In this document: positions 33,053 to 44,160 of the stretch, piece by piece
How positions within the stretch are numbered: the stretch's first letter is position 1
Layout of the letters: every line of letters begins with the position of its first letter
From: Vigna angularis
Lineage: Eukaryota > Streptophyta > Magnoliopsida > Fabales > Fabaceae
DNA length: 64,000 nucleotides
Assembly (NCBI RefSeq): GCF_016808095.1
Contig: NC_068977.1
Coordinates: 23,647,364 to 23,711,363 of the forward strand
Reading direction: 5' to 3'
The notes under the pieces: generated by a model
Told to the model about the DNA's origin: nothing
Seen by the model: the letters and a program-made list of their open reading frames with translations, nothing else
Databases searched by the model: none
Made by a program: the position numbers and the translations under genes

Positions 33053-33240
33053 GAAGTCTCTCACAGCTAGTTTCCCTTGCCAATGGAGCCATTGAAAACG
33101 TCCTTAAGTTCTTAACTGATGCTGGGTCTGTAATGTCAATCATCAACCAGCCTAAGGGAATTGAAACATTCCTCGATTGCTATGAGAAACTGATCAGACA
33201 AATGAAGAAAATGATGACTAAAGCCTGCGATGGTTGACCA
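33047..33240 (+). pseudogene. ORF1 C-terminal remnant, copy B
   Basis: Nucleotide similarity to 2714-2895 of copy A (GAAGTCTCTCACA, TGCCAATG(A/G)AGCCATTGAA, TGTCAATCATCAACC), but in copy B it is frame-broken and fused downstream of the PMD-like exon. Confidence 0.6.
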
Positions 33241-33517
33241 AGAATTCCTATGTCTAGTATTTTGGGGATTTCAGAATGATGAGCCACCTTATTGACTCTG
33301 TTTCATGTTAATTTCCAAAATTATACCGGGGCAAATATTTTCACAGCTTTATAGTTTCTGACTAGAGAATTTGAACTTTGTTTTCTTTTCTTTTCCTTTC
33401 TTTTTTATTTTTTTTATTTTATTTTTCTTTTTTCTTAATTTGTTTCACAAAAAAAAAAAATATATATACAGCTAAACGTCTAAGACACCCTAAAGGACAC
33501 GAACCAGTGGCAAAATC

Positions 33518-33769
33518 ATGGAGAACCAAGTAGAAGTTCAAGAGGGAATGAAAGCCAATATCCGACAGCTGAAGGAACAAATGAGACAGGTCCTAAAGAC
33601 CCTGGATGCCTTACGAAGTCCTGGATGTTTATGCACACAACGATCACAACAAGGAGTTCCAGAAGCACAAACTTTCCCTTCCTATGGTCTCCCCCCGAAT
33701 TATACTCCACCCTCAGAAATGGACTTGAGACATCTTGACGCTCAAAAAAGTCAAAGGAGACACAGTTGA
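33518..33769 (+). pseudogene. Gag N-terminal remnant, Ogre type
   Basis: An 83-codon open piece beginning MENQVEVQEGMKANIRQLKE, a short coiled coil, then a Pro/Tyr-rich stretch SYGLPPNYTPP. Legume Ogre gag proteins begin with this kind of coiled coil and Gly-Leu-Pro-Pro-x-Tyr segment. The frame ends early (gag should run several hundred residues). Copy A lacks this segment. It would have been the structural capsid protein of the autonomous ancestor. Confidence 0.6.
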
Positions 33770-34439
33770 AGTAGGAAACGAGTTTGGGGGGCAACCGTTT
33801 GGATGGTCCTTAGGAGAATTATTGTAAGCACTAGGAGGACAAAGCTACCTGAGTTGAATAAATCTGGTCACCATGTCATCACATCAATGTTGAGGTTGTC
33901 AGGCACAAATTTGAAGAACTGTAAAAATTGTGAAAGCCATAGAAGGTGGATGAAATGCCAAGTTTGAAAATGTTGCAAAGTTTGAATAGGCTCAGATCTG
34001 ATGGTACTTCCAAAATTCAAGTTTCGAGAGTTTGAGAAATATCGGGAAAGAGCTTATCCCCAAAGCCATCTATGGCAAGAAAATAATGGTTCATGCATGT
34101 GATGGAAAGTTATTAATTTCTTCTGTTCTGAGAGATGGGCTGGCATTGCCTCTAATGGGAGTACTCATCTCGAACCTTGATGCATCGGCCTAGGGAGAAT
34201 CCGGTGGATGGTTTTCTTGAGACAGTACAAATATAACATGGATGAAACATCTCATAGAGCATGATAGAGAAGGAGTATGAATTATTCAAAGAATATGACC
34301 AAGGTAAAGAGAAATTTTCTTCTCAAGTAGAACCATCTCTGAGCAACAAGGTCACTACTGTACTTTACAACCGTCATGAACACATGATAAGCAATGAGAG
34401 GTTGAAGGTGGAAGAGTCTCTGACAGGGTGCGGAGCTGA
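33770..34439 (+). other. Degenerate gag-region sequence, copy B
   Basis: Frame-broken sequence between the two gag remnants, with readable bits on the + strand (34261-34440) but no intact domain. Absent from copy A. Confidence 0.4.
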
Positions 34440-35210
34440 ACCAAAGTACAGAAACGCTCGACACAAGCACACGGACAATCACCCTATGGACGACAGAGAG
34501 TACTTCACTAAAAGCACAAGTGGACGTTCGTCCAGTGAACAGAAGAGGACGCTCGTCCACAAAGAAGAAGTGGACGTTCGTCCTGTGAAGTGGACGCTCG
34601 TCCTTCAGCTAGAAGTGGACGCTCGTCCAAAATGAGGCAGCCGCTCGTCCAACCTATGAAAGCGAACGCTCGTCCTTCAACCAGTAGATGACGCTCGTTC
34701 AAGAAGCGGACGCTCGTCCAAAATGAGGCAGCCGCTCGTCCAACCAATGAAAGCGAACGCTCGTCCTTCAGCTAGTAGATGACGCTCGTTCAAGAAGCGG
34801 ACGCTCGTCCAAAATGAGGCAGCCGCTCGTCCAATCAATGAAAGCGAACGCTCGTCCGTCAGCTAGTAGATGACGCTCGTTCAAGAAGCGGACGCTCGTC
34901 CAAAGTTAGGCAGCCGTTCGTCCAAACTATAGTGAACGCTCGTCCAGTCCAGCACAGAGAAGCGGACGTTCGTCCACCAACTGCTGAAACAGACGCTCGC
35001 TCGAGCACAAATGGACGCTCGTCCAAGCGAAATAGACGCTCGTCCAAGCTGAATTTGACTCGCCTCTAACGCGCTCGTCCATCCGAACAGAAGTGGACGC
35101 TCCGCCTGCCTTTAGAAGAGAACTCTCGTTGACGAGATGGAAGAGGACGCTCGTTCTCCAATGAGAAGATGATGTTCCTCGAGAGAAGCGCTCAATTGAC
35201 GCCCGTCAAG
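34440..35210 (+). repeat. 91-bp tandem array rich in GGACGCTCGTCC motifs, copy B
   Basis: CAAGAAGCGGACGCTCGTCC recurs at 34700, 34791 and 34882, exactly 91 bases apart, within a longer zone of irregular GGACG(C/T)TCGTCC words. The array begins with GCAGAAACGCTCG-like sequence as in copy A, but the unit length (91 against 166) and filler differ. Open frames on both strands are array artefacts. Confidence 0.88.
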
Positions 35211-35224
35211 ATATCGGTCCGTTA

Positions 35225-35420
35225 AGATTTCAGTGAATTCTCGTGCACGATTTTCCAGAGAGCTTCAAGCCCGGGCGCGAATGAGAAGGTGTCAGGCACG
35301 ACGTTTGCATATGTATCTATTTAACCTCAAAACGCGAAGGAAAAACGGGTCTTTTGGTTCATCAGAGGCGCAAATTTCATGAGAAAGATAAAGAGAAGAG
35401 CTAATTCACATTTTACTGCC
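35225..35420 (+). promoter_or_regulatory. Promoter-like block after the array, copy B
   Basis: Matches 2160-2340 of copy A: a CCCGGGCGCGA stretch, then ATCTATTTAACCTC with a TATA-like core near 35316-35322, then an AAAACGCGAAGG-type leader. In copy B it sits between two gag remnants; in copy A it lies ahead of the ORF1 remnant. Confidence 0.45.
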
Positions 35421-35469
35421 TATCCTCAAATGTCGTATTGAGGAGGTTGCCAACTTCACTCCAATCCCT

Positions 35470-35691
35470 ATGACCTATGCAGAGTTACTGCTAAATCTTC
35501 TCCGCAGTAACCTCATAAAGATTTGTCCAACCAGGCCTATACGACCTCCGTATCCAAGGATCTATGACGTAAATGCTAGATATGATTATCATGGAGGGGC
35601 GTGTGGACATTCAATAGAGGCATGCAAGGCTCTGAAACGTAAAGTGCAATTTTTGATCGATTCAGGATGTTTAAAGTTTGAAGAAATGTAA
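35470..35691 (+). pseudogene. Gag zinc-knuckle-like remnant, Ogre type
   Basis: A 73-codon piece with PPYPRIYDVNARYDYHGGAC then GHSIEACKALKRKVQFLIDS. The Y/C-x2-H-x4-GH-x4-C arrangement followed by ALKxKVQxLID is the nucleic-acid-binding knuckle at the end of legume Ogre gag. The first cysteine of the usual motif is replaced by tyrosine here, so the knuckle is probably dead. It ends in a stop and no pol follows. Confidence 0.6.
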
Positions 35692-36510
35692 TCTAGCACT
35701 GCGGCAAGGCGTGAGTTCACCTCTACAAATGCCATGGACGAGTGAAGAGGACTCTCGGATTATTTGGAAAGCATAAGTTATTGTAAAAGTTGAACTGATG
35801 TTGTTTTGCTCGAGCTTTAATTTGTCTCACTATGAGGTTTACGCTCATTGACATCACGCTTTCATCCATGAACTTTTAATGAGAACTTTCATTACTTGGT
35901 ATCTCCAAGGTTTACTGGAAATCATGTCCTAATAGGGTGTCGCCAAACAAAAAAAAATGATGATATAAAAAAAAAAAAGGTTTGTCTAAATTTCAAATTG
36001 TGCAATTTTGTTTACGAGTTCTTTGTTCTTCTCCTTCCATTTCTTTGTCTCATATGCATAATGATTTCAAAATTCTGTTCTTCATGCTCATGGCGTTCAT
36101 TTCATTCGAAGTCTTTTTTCTGTATTTTCTTTGTAAATAATTTTTATTTTCTTTTGAACCCGGTTTTCCATCATTTTGTTTAAATTAGAAATTTTGTTAG
36201 ACTGAAATAAAAAGAAAAAGCATCAAAATCTATTTTATTTCATCTTTTGGGCAAGATTCACAGTAAGGTCGGAGAGATGTTTTGAACAAAGACATCATTC
36301 TGAATACACTCATACGATCTTAACATTTGATAAATAAAAAAAAAGCATAAAAAAGAAAAAAAACAGATATAACAGAAAAGGTGCAAAGTCACAAATTCAA
36401 ATAAATAAAAAAAAAAGCAGAAAATAAAACAAAGGCAAATAAAAATTGTTCAGGGTTCGATCACTGGTGATCGTTAATATTACAGACCAAAATAAAAAAA
36501 AAACAGAAAT
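35692..36510 (+). other. Non-coding internal region, copy B
   Basis: From about 35980 it matches 3180-3809 of copy A. The A-rich end near 36300-36510 lies downstream of the antisense gene's stop and likely includes its 3' UTR. Confidence 0.5.
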
Positions 36511-37072
36511 TCAGCGAAAGTATTCCCGAGCTGGTTGCGGTGGTCTGAGGGAGAGCTCCGTCGAGGGAGCTCTGGTCCGGAATGTGAGAAGCATGGGTGG
36601 AGCGATTTGGCGTCCGTCCCTGTCGTCGTCAATGATGATCGGAACCGGGAACAAGTTCAGCAGCCTCGGCGCCCTCATGATCACCCAGTCGTTTTCTTCC
36701 AAAAAAAAAAAAAAATTGTCAATAATAAGATGAGGAGAATATTTTCAAAAAAATAAAAAAAAAAAGAGGGAAAAGATGGAGGTGATCAGGGTGCTTACCG
36801 TACATGTATAGCGGCAGTTGTGAAAACTGAGTGCCAGTGGGGTCTACCTCCGCTTGCCAGCGCCTGACCCGATTGCCGTGGTTGTTAAACCAGCAGTGCA
36901 CATTATATTCAGTAGCGTCTGCGAAAACCCTTAGTCGAGACGCAATCTCGACAACTTGCGCTCTGCTGGGATGTGTGACCCCGTAATTGTAGATATGGGT
37001 CATCATTTTGACCTGATCTTCAGTAGGTCTCCACCGCTGACTGGTGTACCTCTCCATCTCCATCTCGTTCAT
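36511..37072 (-). CDS. WUSCHEL-related homeobox (WOX-like) protein carried antisense in retrotransposon copy B
   Basis: Exons 37072-36799 and 36695-36511 surround a 103-bp intron (donor G/GTAAGC, T-rich acceptor ending TTGGAAG, phase 1). The product is 152 residues, the same length as in copy A. By hand comparison 132 residues are identical. The homeodomain (13-71) keeps RWRPTEDQ and the recognition helix NVHCWFNNHGNRVRR unchanged. The WUS-box-like motif is LLNLFP (103-108) and TELSL is retained. Between the copies I count 12 synonymous and 5 amino-acid-changing codons in the homeodomain, against an expected excess of changing differences under neutrality. Intron sequence and length differ far more than exons. 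The protein would be a small nuclear DNA-binding regulator; target and expression are unknown. Confidence 0.82.
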
Positions 37073-37093
37073 TTTTTTTTCTCTCTAAGTTTT

Positions 37094-37751
37094 CTGAAAC
37101 AAAAAAAAATATATACAAATAAAAAGAACAAAAACAAAACAGAAGCATAAAACAAAAAAAAAAAAAAGTTTTTTCAGTTTTTTCTTTAGTCGTTTTTGCT
37201 TCCTTTTAGTTTTTTGTCCGATCAGTCTTTGTTATTTCAGGTTCTGGTCTCGGATCTGTTTCACGGTCCTCGCAAAGGTTCCTAAACGGATCTATGTCCT
37301 TTTGTCCTTGTCCATTTGTCCATGTCCGGTTCATACAAATAAATTTATCTTTTTAAGTTTTCTGATTTTATGGGGTACGTGGCGTTGTTCTACCCGATTG
37401 TCTCTGCCATACCTTCAATCGAAGGGAGATTAACGTCTGGTTTCCAGCCTATATACCCCTTAAGTTAAGACAGTTGTGTTTTTAAGTGTTTTAAGTTTTT
37501 TAAAAATTAAAAAAAAAAAAGAGAAAAGAGAAAAGAAGACTCAGAAAGAAATGCAGAGAAGGGCGAGACAGAAATAAAAGCAGACAAAGCGGAAAGCAGA
37601 AGGCTAGAGAGTAAAGAATAAACCGGAAAGCATAAGAGAAAAGAAAAACGAAAAAAGAAGAGCAAGAGAAGGAAAGATCAGAAGAGCAGAAAGCTTAAAA
37701 AAGGAAAAACTTAAAGGAAAGAAAGAAGATCGAAGAGTTTAGAGGACTTAC
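37094..37751 (-). other. Intron in the 5' UTR of the WOX-like gene, copy B
   Basis: Donor ACTTCCAG/GTAAGTCC (exon end 37752) and acceptor TTTTTGTTTCAG (exon start 37093), 21 bases before the ATG. Length 658 bp, against 759 bp in copy A, with conserved edges. Confidence 0.6.
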
Positions 37752-37936
37752 CTGGAAGTGGAAGGCTTACAGAAGCTCGTCGCAGCCCTGGGACGCCTCC
37801 GAAAGCACACGGGGGCAGAGGCTCCTCGCAGAACTCAGACGCTCAAGGAAGAGAGGAAGATAGAGAAAGAGAAGTTTAGACAGAGAGTGAGATCAGAAAA
37901 TGTCGCCCAACGCGGAGGAGCTCTCGACTTATAGCC
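37752..37936 (-). promoter_or_regulatory. TATA box and untranslated first exon of the WOX-like gene, copy B
   Basis: The minus strand reads GGCTATAAGTCGA (complement of 37924-37936), identical to copy A. It is followed by a GAGCTCCTCCGCGTTGG segment and a CT-rich leader up to the GTAAGT donor. Flanking sequence upstream of the TATA box is also close to copy A. Confidence 0.6.
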
Positions 37937-40900
37937 AAGCAAATCCACTGTAGCTACAGTTCCGGTCGCTGCAACTGCCTGGTGTCGGTCTGATTTCTTT
38001 CTGAGTTTTCAAAAAAAAAATAAATAATAATAAAAATTTTTGAAAATCTGAAACGGGTAGGGTTTTGTTGGGTCGATCCGGCCCAATTCAAGACTTCTTA
38101 GATGATCCGATTTCACAAAAAAAATAATAAAACAAAAAAATCAAAAATATGATAAATAGAAAATTTTTCCAAAAAAAATATATAAGTGGAGTGATGTAAA
38201 ATTTGAAGCGTTCAAAATTGTTTTTCGTTTGCTTGATAAAGGACATTTTCAGGTTCATTGGGCCTCATTACCATGATAACCTTCTTTGAACTCAATTCTT
38301 CTGAAATAAATTTGAGTGAAGAATTATTTTGGCATGTTTGTAATTTCACATCACACCATTTTGTTTGTTTTTATTCCTTCTTCTACATTTTGAATAAATC
38401 TAAGAACAAAAATATTGAAAAAAAATAGTGCTCGAACCCATTAGGCCCAATGACCTTCGTGGTTGTCTCTCGAGTCTACTTCTTTTGAAAATGTGTCAAA
38501 AATACTTTGTTTTCACATTTTTGCTGTTGAATGATGTTTTGTACATTTATTCAAATTGGCTTGTGTAATTTTCTTTGCATTTGTAACAAAAGAATCTGAG
38601 AATGAAAGATGAACAGTTTTTTGAGCCCATTAGGCCCAGTTGCCATATGTGGTTTCTCTGGAACCCAGTGCATCTGAACTACTGAAAAAATACATGTTTT
38701 TGTTTATTCGAATTCATGATCTCCCTTTTGATTTGTGTGAATAAGATATTTTGTGCTGAAAAATAAAGATAGAGGAATTCAGACCTTGTTTGAAGAATTT
38801 TTGTCATGGCTGTAAGAAAAATAGTTTTGGGCCCATTGGGTCGAGAGTGTTGTAAAGCTTTCTTTAATTCAATTTTCTGAAATCCTCTGATAAAAAAATA
38901 AAAAAAAATCGATTTTCTTTAGCTTGTTCCATAAATTATGAAAAAATGAAAAAAATATTTTCCTTTGTAACTCTCCTCTGTCAAGCTTTCACGGCTCAGG
39001 TCATCTGATCCATTGGGTCAATGTGCCTGGTAAGTCCAACTTCCTTCTTTGTTACTTCTCCTCAGGTCCGATCCGATTGGGATTTTCCCGTGTCGGAAAG
39101 TGAATAAAACAAAAAAAAAAACATTTTTTCAAACGTTTTTCTAAATCAAGTTTTCTCATATCATTTTTTTGCATTGCTCACCAAGCCCAGTTTCTGCATT
39201 GGTTCCCAATCCTTTTCATTTTAGCTCTCAAATCCCGTTTCCACATTGGCCCAGAAATGCCCATTTCCCATACTGGCCTGCAAAGCTCAGTTTCCATACT
39301 GACCCGCAAGGCCTAGTTTCCAAGCTGGTCTGCAAAGCCCAATTTTCAAAAAAAAAAAACAAAAAAAAAAAAAAATCTGTTTTTTTTTACTAGCATCGTC
39401 ATTTTCATTTCATTTTACTTTTCTTCATGCATAAAACCAAAAAAAATACACAAAAGTTGAGTCATTTATTTTCGATGCAAATCGTCCGTTTTTATGAGAA
39501 AAAAAAAATGTAATGGATGTCATAATCTTCTGGAGTCAAATGATCAAATGTTTGAGTCACATATTCTTAAGAGATATTTGTGTGTGCATTGCTTGAAAAC
39601 ATCATCCTTCAGCCTTCATTAAACCAAAATTGGCCCAATCATGTTCTTGAGCCCAATTGATAAACACCAAGTTTTACACTGGGGCAGATTTTCCGTTATC
39701 TCCACTGCTTTCATTTGGGAGATCCTGAAATCCGTTTTTTTTAAAAAAAAAAAAAGAATGAAATAAAAAAAAATGAAAAAATGAATGACTCTTGTTGAGA
39801 TCATTTAGTCTTGTCTCCTAACTAATCTTTTGAAAATGAAACAACCAATATTTGAAATGACGTGTGGCCATTTTTTTTCTTCATCCAAAAAAAAAAACAA
39901 AAATATATCCTTTGATACCCAATTTGAGCCAATAGGAAATTTCTTTTCAGAATTTTACCCAAACAAGGGTTACCATCACGGTAGAAGTCTACTCAAATTG
40001 CAAGAGGAACACACTCAGTGATCAAATGAAGAAAATTCCTCAAAAGTGAAGCAAAAATGCAAAGAATCACAAAGTGATGGCAAGCAAAGAATGAAATTTG
40101 AGAAAGGGCAAAATAGTCAAAACAGTTTTGACGAATAACTGATACAAAGTATAGATGGCAACTCTTGTTTTTCAAAAAAAAAATACCCACAAAAATTTAT
40201 TTGAGCCTTTATATCTTTTCTTTCAATACCCTTTAGCCCAAGCCACATTACAAGCCCAATAAAAGCCCACACAGATTGAATATTGGTTGCTTAAATTTTC
40301 ATAAAGCTTAATTTTGAGACAAGACAAAAATGACCAACAATGCAATCAAAAAAAAAAAAAAAAAATGAAAAAAAATGATGAAAAAAAAATGTCCTCGGAT
40401 GAAGGGAACTCTCTATTGATCAAGACTATACAAGGGAAAATCAAACCGTTTGGGGCAATCTTTTCAAGCCAATCCTTTCCATATCCATCACAAATTCCTG
40501 AACACATTCAAATCCCATCCAAACTCTTCCCCCGTGTCCCAAACTTGGGGCAACTTTGTAAGCTCTTCATAACCTTTTCGCCTGTTCTTTAAAACCGGGG
40601 CAACTATGTGAGTTTCATATGTTTCGGCCCGGCCCATTCAGAATATTGGACGACTTTGTCAATCTCACTTTTGTTCGTACCAAGACTGGTGCATCCCTTG
40701 TTGGGCCTCTCAGATTTGTCCGTACTGAAATTCATAAATACACCCTCAAAACAGGGGCAGACACTTTGGGGTTTTGTATGATCTTGAGTCCATCTTATCA
40801 TTCGTAAACCAAAATGGGGGGGCAGCCTTTTGTTGAACCTCGCTTAATTGACTCATACCCAAAACCAAGGCGTGACTTTCATATGTTTCAGCCCATTCAG

Positions 40901-41808
40901 AGTATTGAGCAATTTTGTTTCATCTGAACATTCAAAGCTCATACAAAGACTGGGGCATCCCTTGTTGGGCCTTGCATGATTTTGGTTCGCCCCGAACTTC
41001 AAAGATCTAAAAACCACCAAATTTGGGGCAATTTGCAAATCCCACATGATATTCTTACTCCCTGATTCATGACTTGTTCCCTCACAATTCACGGATGCAT
41101 TTATACATGGAAATACTTTTACCATGCTCCAAACTAGAGCAGCTTATGGGTATCTACTACCTCACATTGGCCTTTATAGCCGTTTTAAGGAGTAAGAGGC
41201 CCAAGTAGCCATCCCGGTACTCTCCAAATCCTTCCAATCATCCTCCACATATTTTTTCCAACCCCTGATATCAAGCATGTACACACTAGTATCTCATCAA
41301 GAAATGCGTAGCACACAAGTTTCATTTTGCACAGTTGACTTTAGGATTGGTCATCCATTGAAGGAAATTGGAAGTCTAGATCGTCATAAATTTGATGATT
41401 TCAAAGAAAGCAAATTGACTCAAAAAAAAATGCATCAAAGTTTTCCCCTCCATGTACATTACATCAGTTTTTCTTCTTCAAAAAAAAAAAGTGCATCAAA
41501 GTTTTCCTCTCTAATTTCAAAATTTCATCAAATTTTTCCTTTTCAAAAAGACAAAAAAAAAATCAACATGTATCAAAGTTTTCTTCTCTAAATTTCAAAA
41601 TTTACATCAACCATGTTTCTCTTGCACATTGGGGTTTCAAAATCCATATACTTGTACAAAAATGCAACACCTTGTTTCTTAATTTCAAATTTTCAAACAA
41701 AAAAAAAAAAAAATCAATCAAAATCAAAATCAAAAAAATATATATCTTCTCAAAATTTCAACAAGTTCAAAAATTTCAATTTTCAAAACAATCAACCAAT
41801 TTTACTTT
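37937..41808 (+). other. Non-coding internal region, copy B
   Basis: Collinear with 5314-9740 of copy A but with the repeats unexpanded: one or two units of the 192-bp repeat (38420-38660), a few GGCCC/AAGCCC units (39180-39350), no AT microsatellite, and the GGGGCAACTTTG-type degenerate stretch at 40540-41050. No gene seen. Confidence 0.6.
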
Positions 41809-42640
41809 CTGTCATTGGTATCTCGGCCCTCTGTAAGACAATGGTCGAGCCCAATTTTGCTTTTTGCCATTGGTATCTCGGCCCTCTGTAAGACAATGGT
41901 CGAGCCCAATTTTGCTTGTTGTCATTGGTATCTCGGCCCTCTGTAAGACAATGGTCGAGCCCAATTTTGCTTTTTGCCATTGGTATCTCGGCCCTCTGTA
42001 AGACAATGGTCGAGCCCAATTTTGCTTTTTGCCATTGGTATCTCGGCCCTCTGTAAGACAATGGTCGAGCCCAATTTTGCGTTTTGTCATTGGTATCTCG
42101 GCCCTCTGTAAGACAATGGTCGAGCCCAATTTTGCTTTTTGCCATTGGTATCTCGGCCCTCTGTAAGACAATGGTCGAGCCCAATTTTGCTTGTTGTCAT
42201 TGGTATCTCGGCCCTCTGTAAGACAATGGTCGAGCCCAATTTTGCTTTTTGCCATTGGTATCTCGGCCCTCTGTAAGACAATGGTCGAGCCCAATTTTGC
42301 TTTTTGCCATTGGTATCTCGGCCCTCTGTAAGACAATGGTCGAGCCCAATTTTGCGTTTTGTCATTGGTATCTCGGCCCTCTGTAAGACAATGGTCGAGC
42401 CCAATTTTGCTTTCTGTCATTGGTATCTCGGCCCTCTGTAAGACAATGGTCGAGCCCAATTTTGCTTTCTGTCATTGGTATCTCGGCCCTCTGTAAGACA
42501 ATGGTCGAGCCCAATTTTACTTTCTGCCATTGGTATCTCGGCCCTCTGTAAGACAATGGTCGAGCCCAATTTTTGCTTTCTGCCATTGGTATCTCGGCCC
42601 TCTGTAAGACAATGGTCGAGCCCATTTTTGCTTTTTTCAA
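41809..42640 (+). repeat. 55-bp tandem repeat, about 15 copies
   Basis: TCTCGGCCCTCTGTAAGAC recurs at 41821, 41876, 41931 and onward with an exact 55-base step. Variation is limited mostly to the CTTTTTG/CTTGTTG/GTTTTG/CTTTCTG linker. Long minus-strand open frames (up to 215 codons) are a by-product. Copy A has a single diverged monomer (TTTCGGCCCTCTTCAAGGC at about 9730). Confidence 0.95.
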
Positions 42641-43065
42641 ACGACCCTCTGCATGGCAATGGTCAGTACATATGTTTTATTTTCTCAAACGACCCTCTGC
42701 ATGGCAATGGTCAGTACATTTTTTTTAATTAATTTTCTCTCAAATGACTCTCTGCATGGCAATGGTCAAACCAATCAAATTCAAGTTTCTCATTTCATTT
42801 AATCCAGTTCATTTTATTTATGTAATCAAAAAAAAAAAAAAAAAAAAAAGGGGGGGAATAAATTTTTCCTCGTTCATTTCATCGGTAGTGTTGGTACACC
42901 CTCCAAGGTTGTCACACTTCAATTCTCAGTTTTGTTGGTTTGTTTTATTCTCTGTTTGCTTCTTGTTTATCTTGAAATCCAGACGAAATTAGTATTTCTA
43001 TCTTTACTTATCTTTTACTCTGATAATATGAAAACATTGTTTGTCATATAATCTAGTAAAATCTA
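42641..43065 (+). other. Spacer between 55-bp array and polypurine tract
   Basis: Three CTCTGCATGGCAATGGTCA words (42651-42770), an A-run followed by G8 (42829-42856), and one remnant of the copy A 99-bp family (GTTGGTACACCCTCC). Confidence 0.6.
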
Positions 43066-43081
43066 AGTAAAGAGGGGCAGC
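43066..43081 (+). other. Polypurine tract, copy B
   Basis: AGTAAAGAGGGGCAGC directly before the LTR start TGTCAACACT, as in copy A. Confidence 0.88.
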
Positions 43082-43229
43082 TGTCAACACTCAATTTCGT
43101 CCGGATTGACTAAATAATTTGTTTTGTTGTTTTCTCCTCATAAAGGGAAAAATTAAAAAAAAAATGAAAGTATATAATAATAAAAAAATTTTTAAAAAAA
43201 AAAGGAAACAAAAAAAATAATAAATAAAA

Positions 43230-44160
43230 AAGGGATGGAGCGTTCGTCCTCCCTTTGAGGGCGTTCGGTTTTTGCCACTGTAGCTGTGACCGTTCGTCCT
43301 CAACCCTGAGTCTTTGGCACGTTCGGCATTCCGCAGCCTTGAGCGTTCGGTCGTTGGTAGGCTTCCAACCGTTCGTCTTTCACTTTTCCCGTTCGTTTCC
43401 ATCCAATGCATAAAACCGATCATCCCCTACCTTGCATCTCAAGGACGTTCGCCCTTAAACGTTCGGCCAGTGTTCAAGCTTGCAAGCGTTCGACCTCTTT
43501 GATCAAGCGTTCGTCCTCTGCCGTTCGTCATTCCCTACTGTTGCTGCGACCGTCCGTTCTCACCTATTCTCACCTTCAACCGTTCGTCCTCAAGCGTTCA
43601 TGATTTGACCGATCGTCCATTCAGACCTTTAGGACGTTCGGTCATGCAGAGGGTAAACCGTTCGGTCATAGAGTTTTAATGAACGTTCGGTCCTGGTGTT
43701 GCTACTCTCTTTTGAACGCTCGTTCATCCGTGATCAGCCTTCAGCAATTCTCATTGACGTTCGGTCATGCCGGGAGTCAACCGCTCGTCCTCAGACGTTC
43801 GACAATTCTCACTCTTAGGTGTTCCGTCGTTCAACCATTCAGCCTCTCAGGTAGCGAACGTTCGGTTTTGAATTGTTTTATTCTCGGTTGAACGTTCGGT
43901 CTTTATTCTCAAGCGAACGTTCGGCCTTTTTGTTGTTGAACGTTCGCTCTTGATGTATTTGTTATTGAACGTTCGGTCTTGGTGTTTTGAACGATCGGCT
44001 TTGTTTGGTTTATTCTTAGTTGAACGTTCGGTCTTGTGTTGTTTAACGTTCGGTCTTGTGTTTCTTTAACATCCGATCTGAGCGTTCGACCTACAGTGTG
44101 AACATTTGGTTACAGCGTTCGGTCATGTAATTTGGACGAACGTCCGTTTGTATTGACCGA
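43230..44160 (+). repeat. Irregular array of GAACGTTCG(G/T) motifs, copy B LTR
   Basis: Several dozen GAACGTTCGGTC, CCGTTCGTCC and GCGTTCG words at irregular spacing, in the same LTR zone as 10980-12085 of copy A. Confidence 0.9.

Noticed and set aside
41792..42659. Long minus-strand ORFs (up to 215 codons) over the 55-bp array
   Set aside because: A stop-free 55-bp unit read in all three frames gives long frames automatically; absent from copy A.
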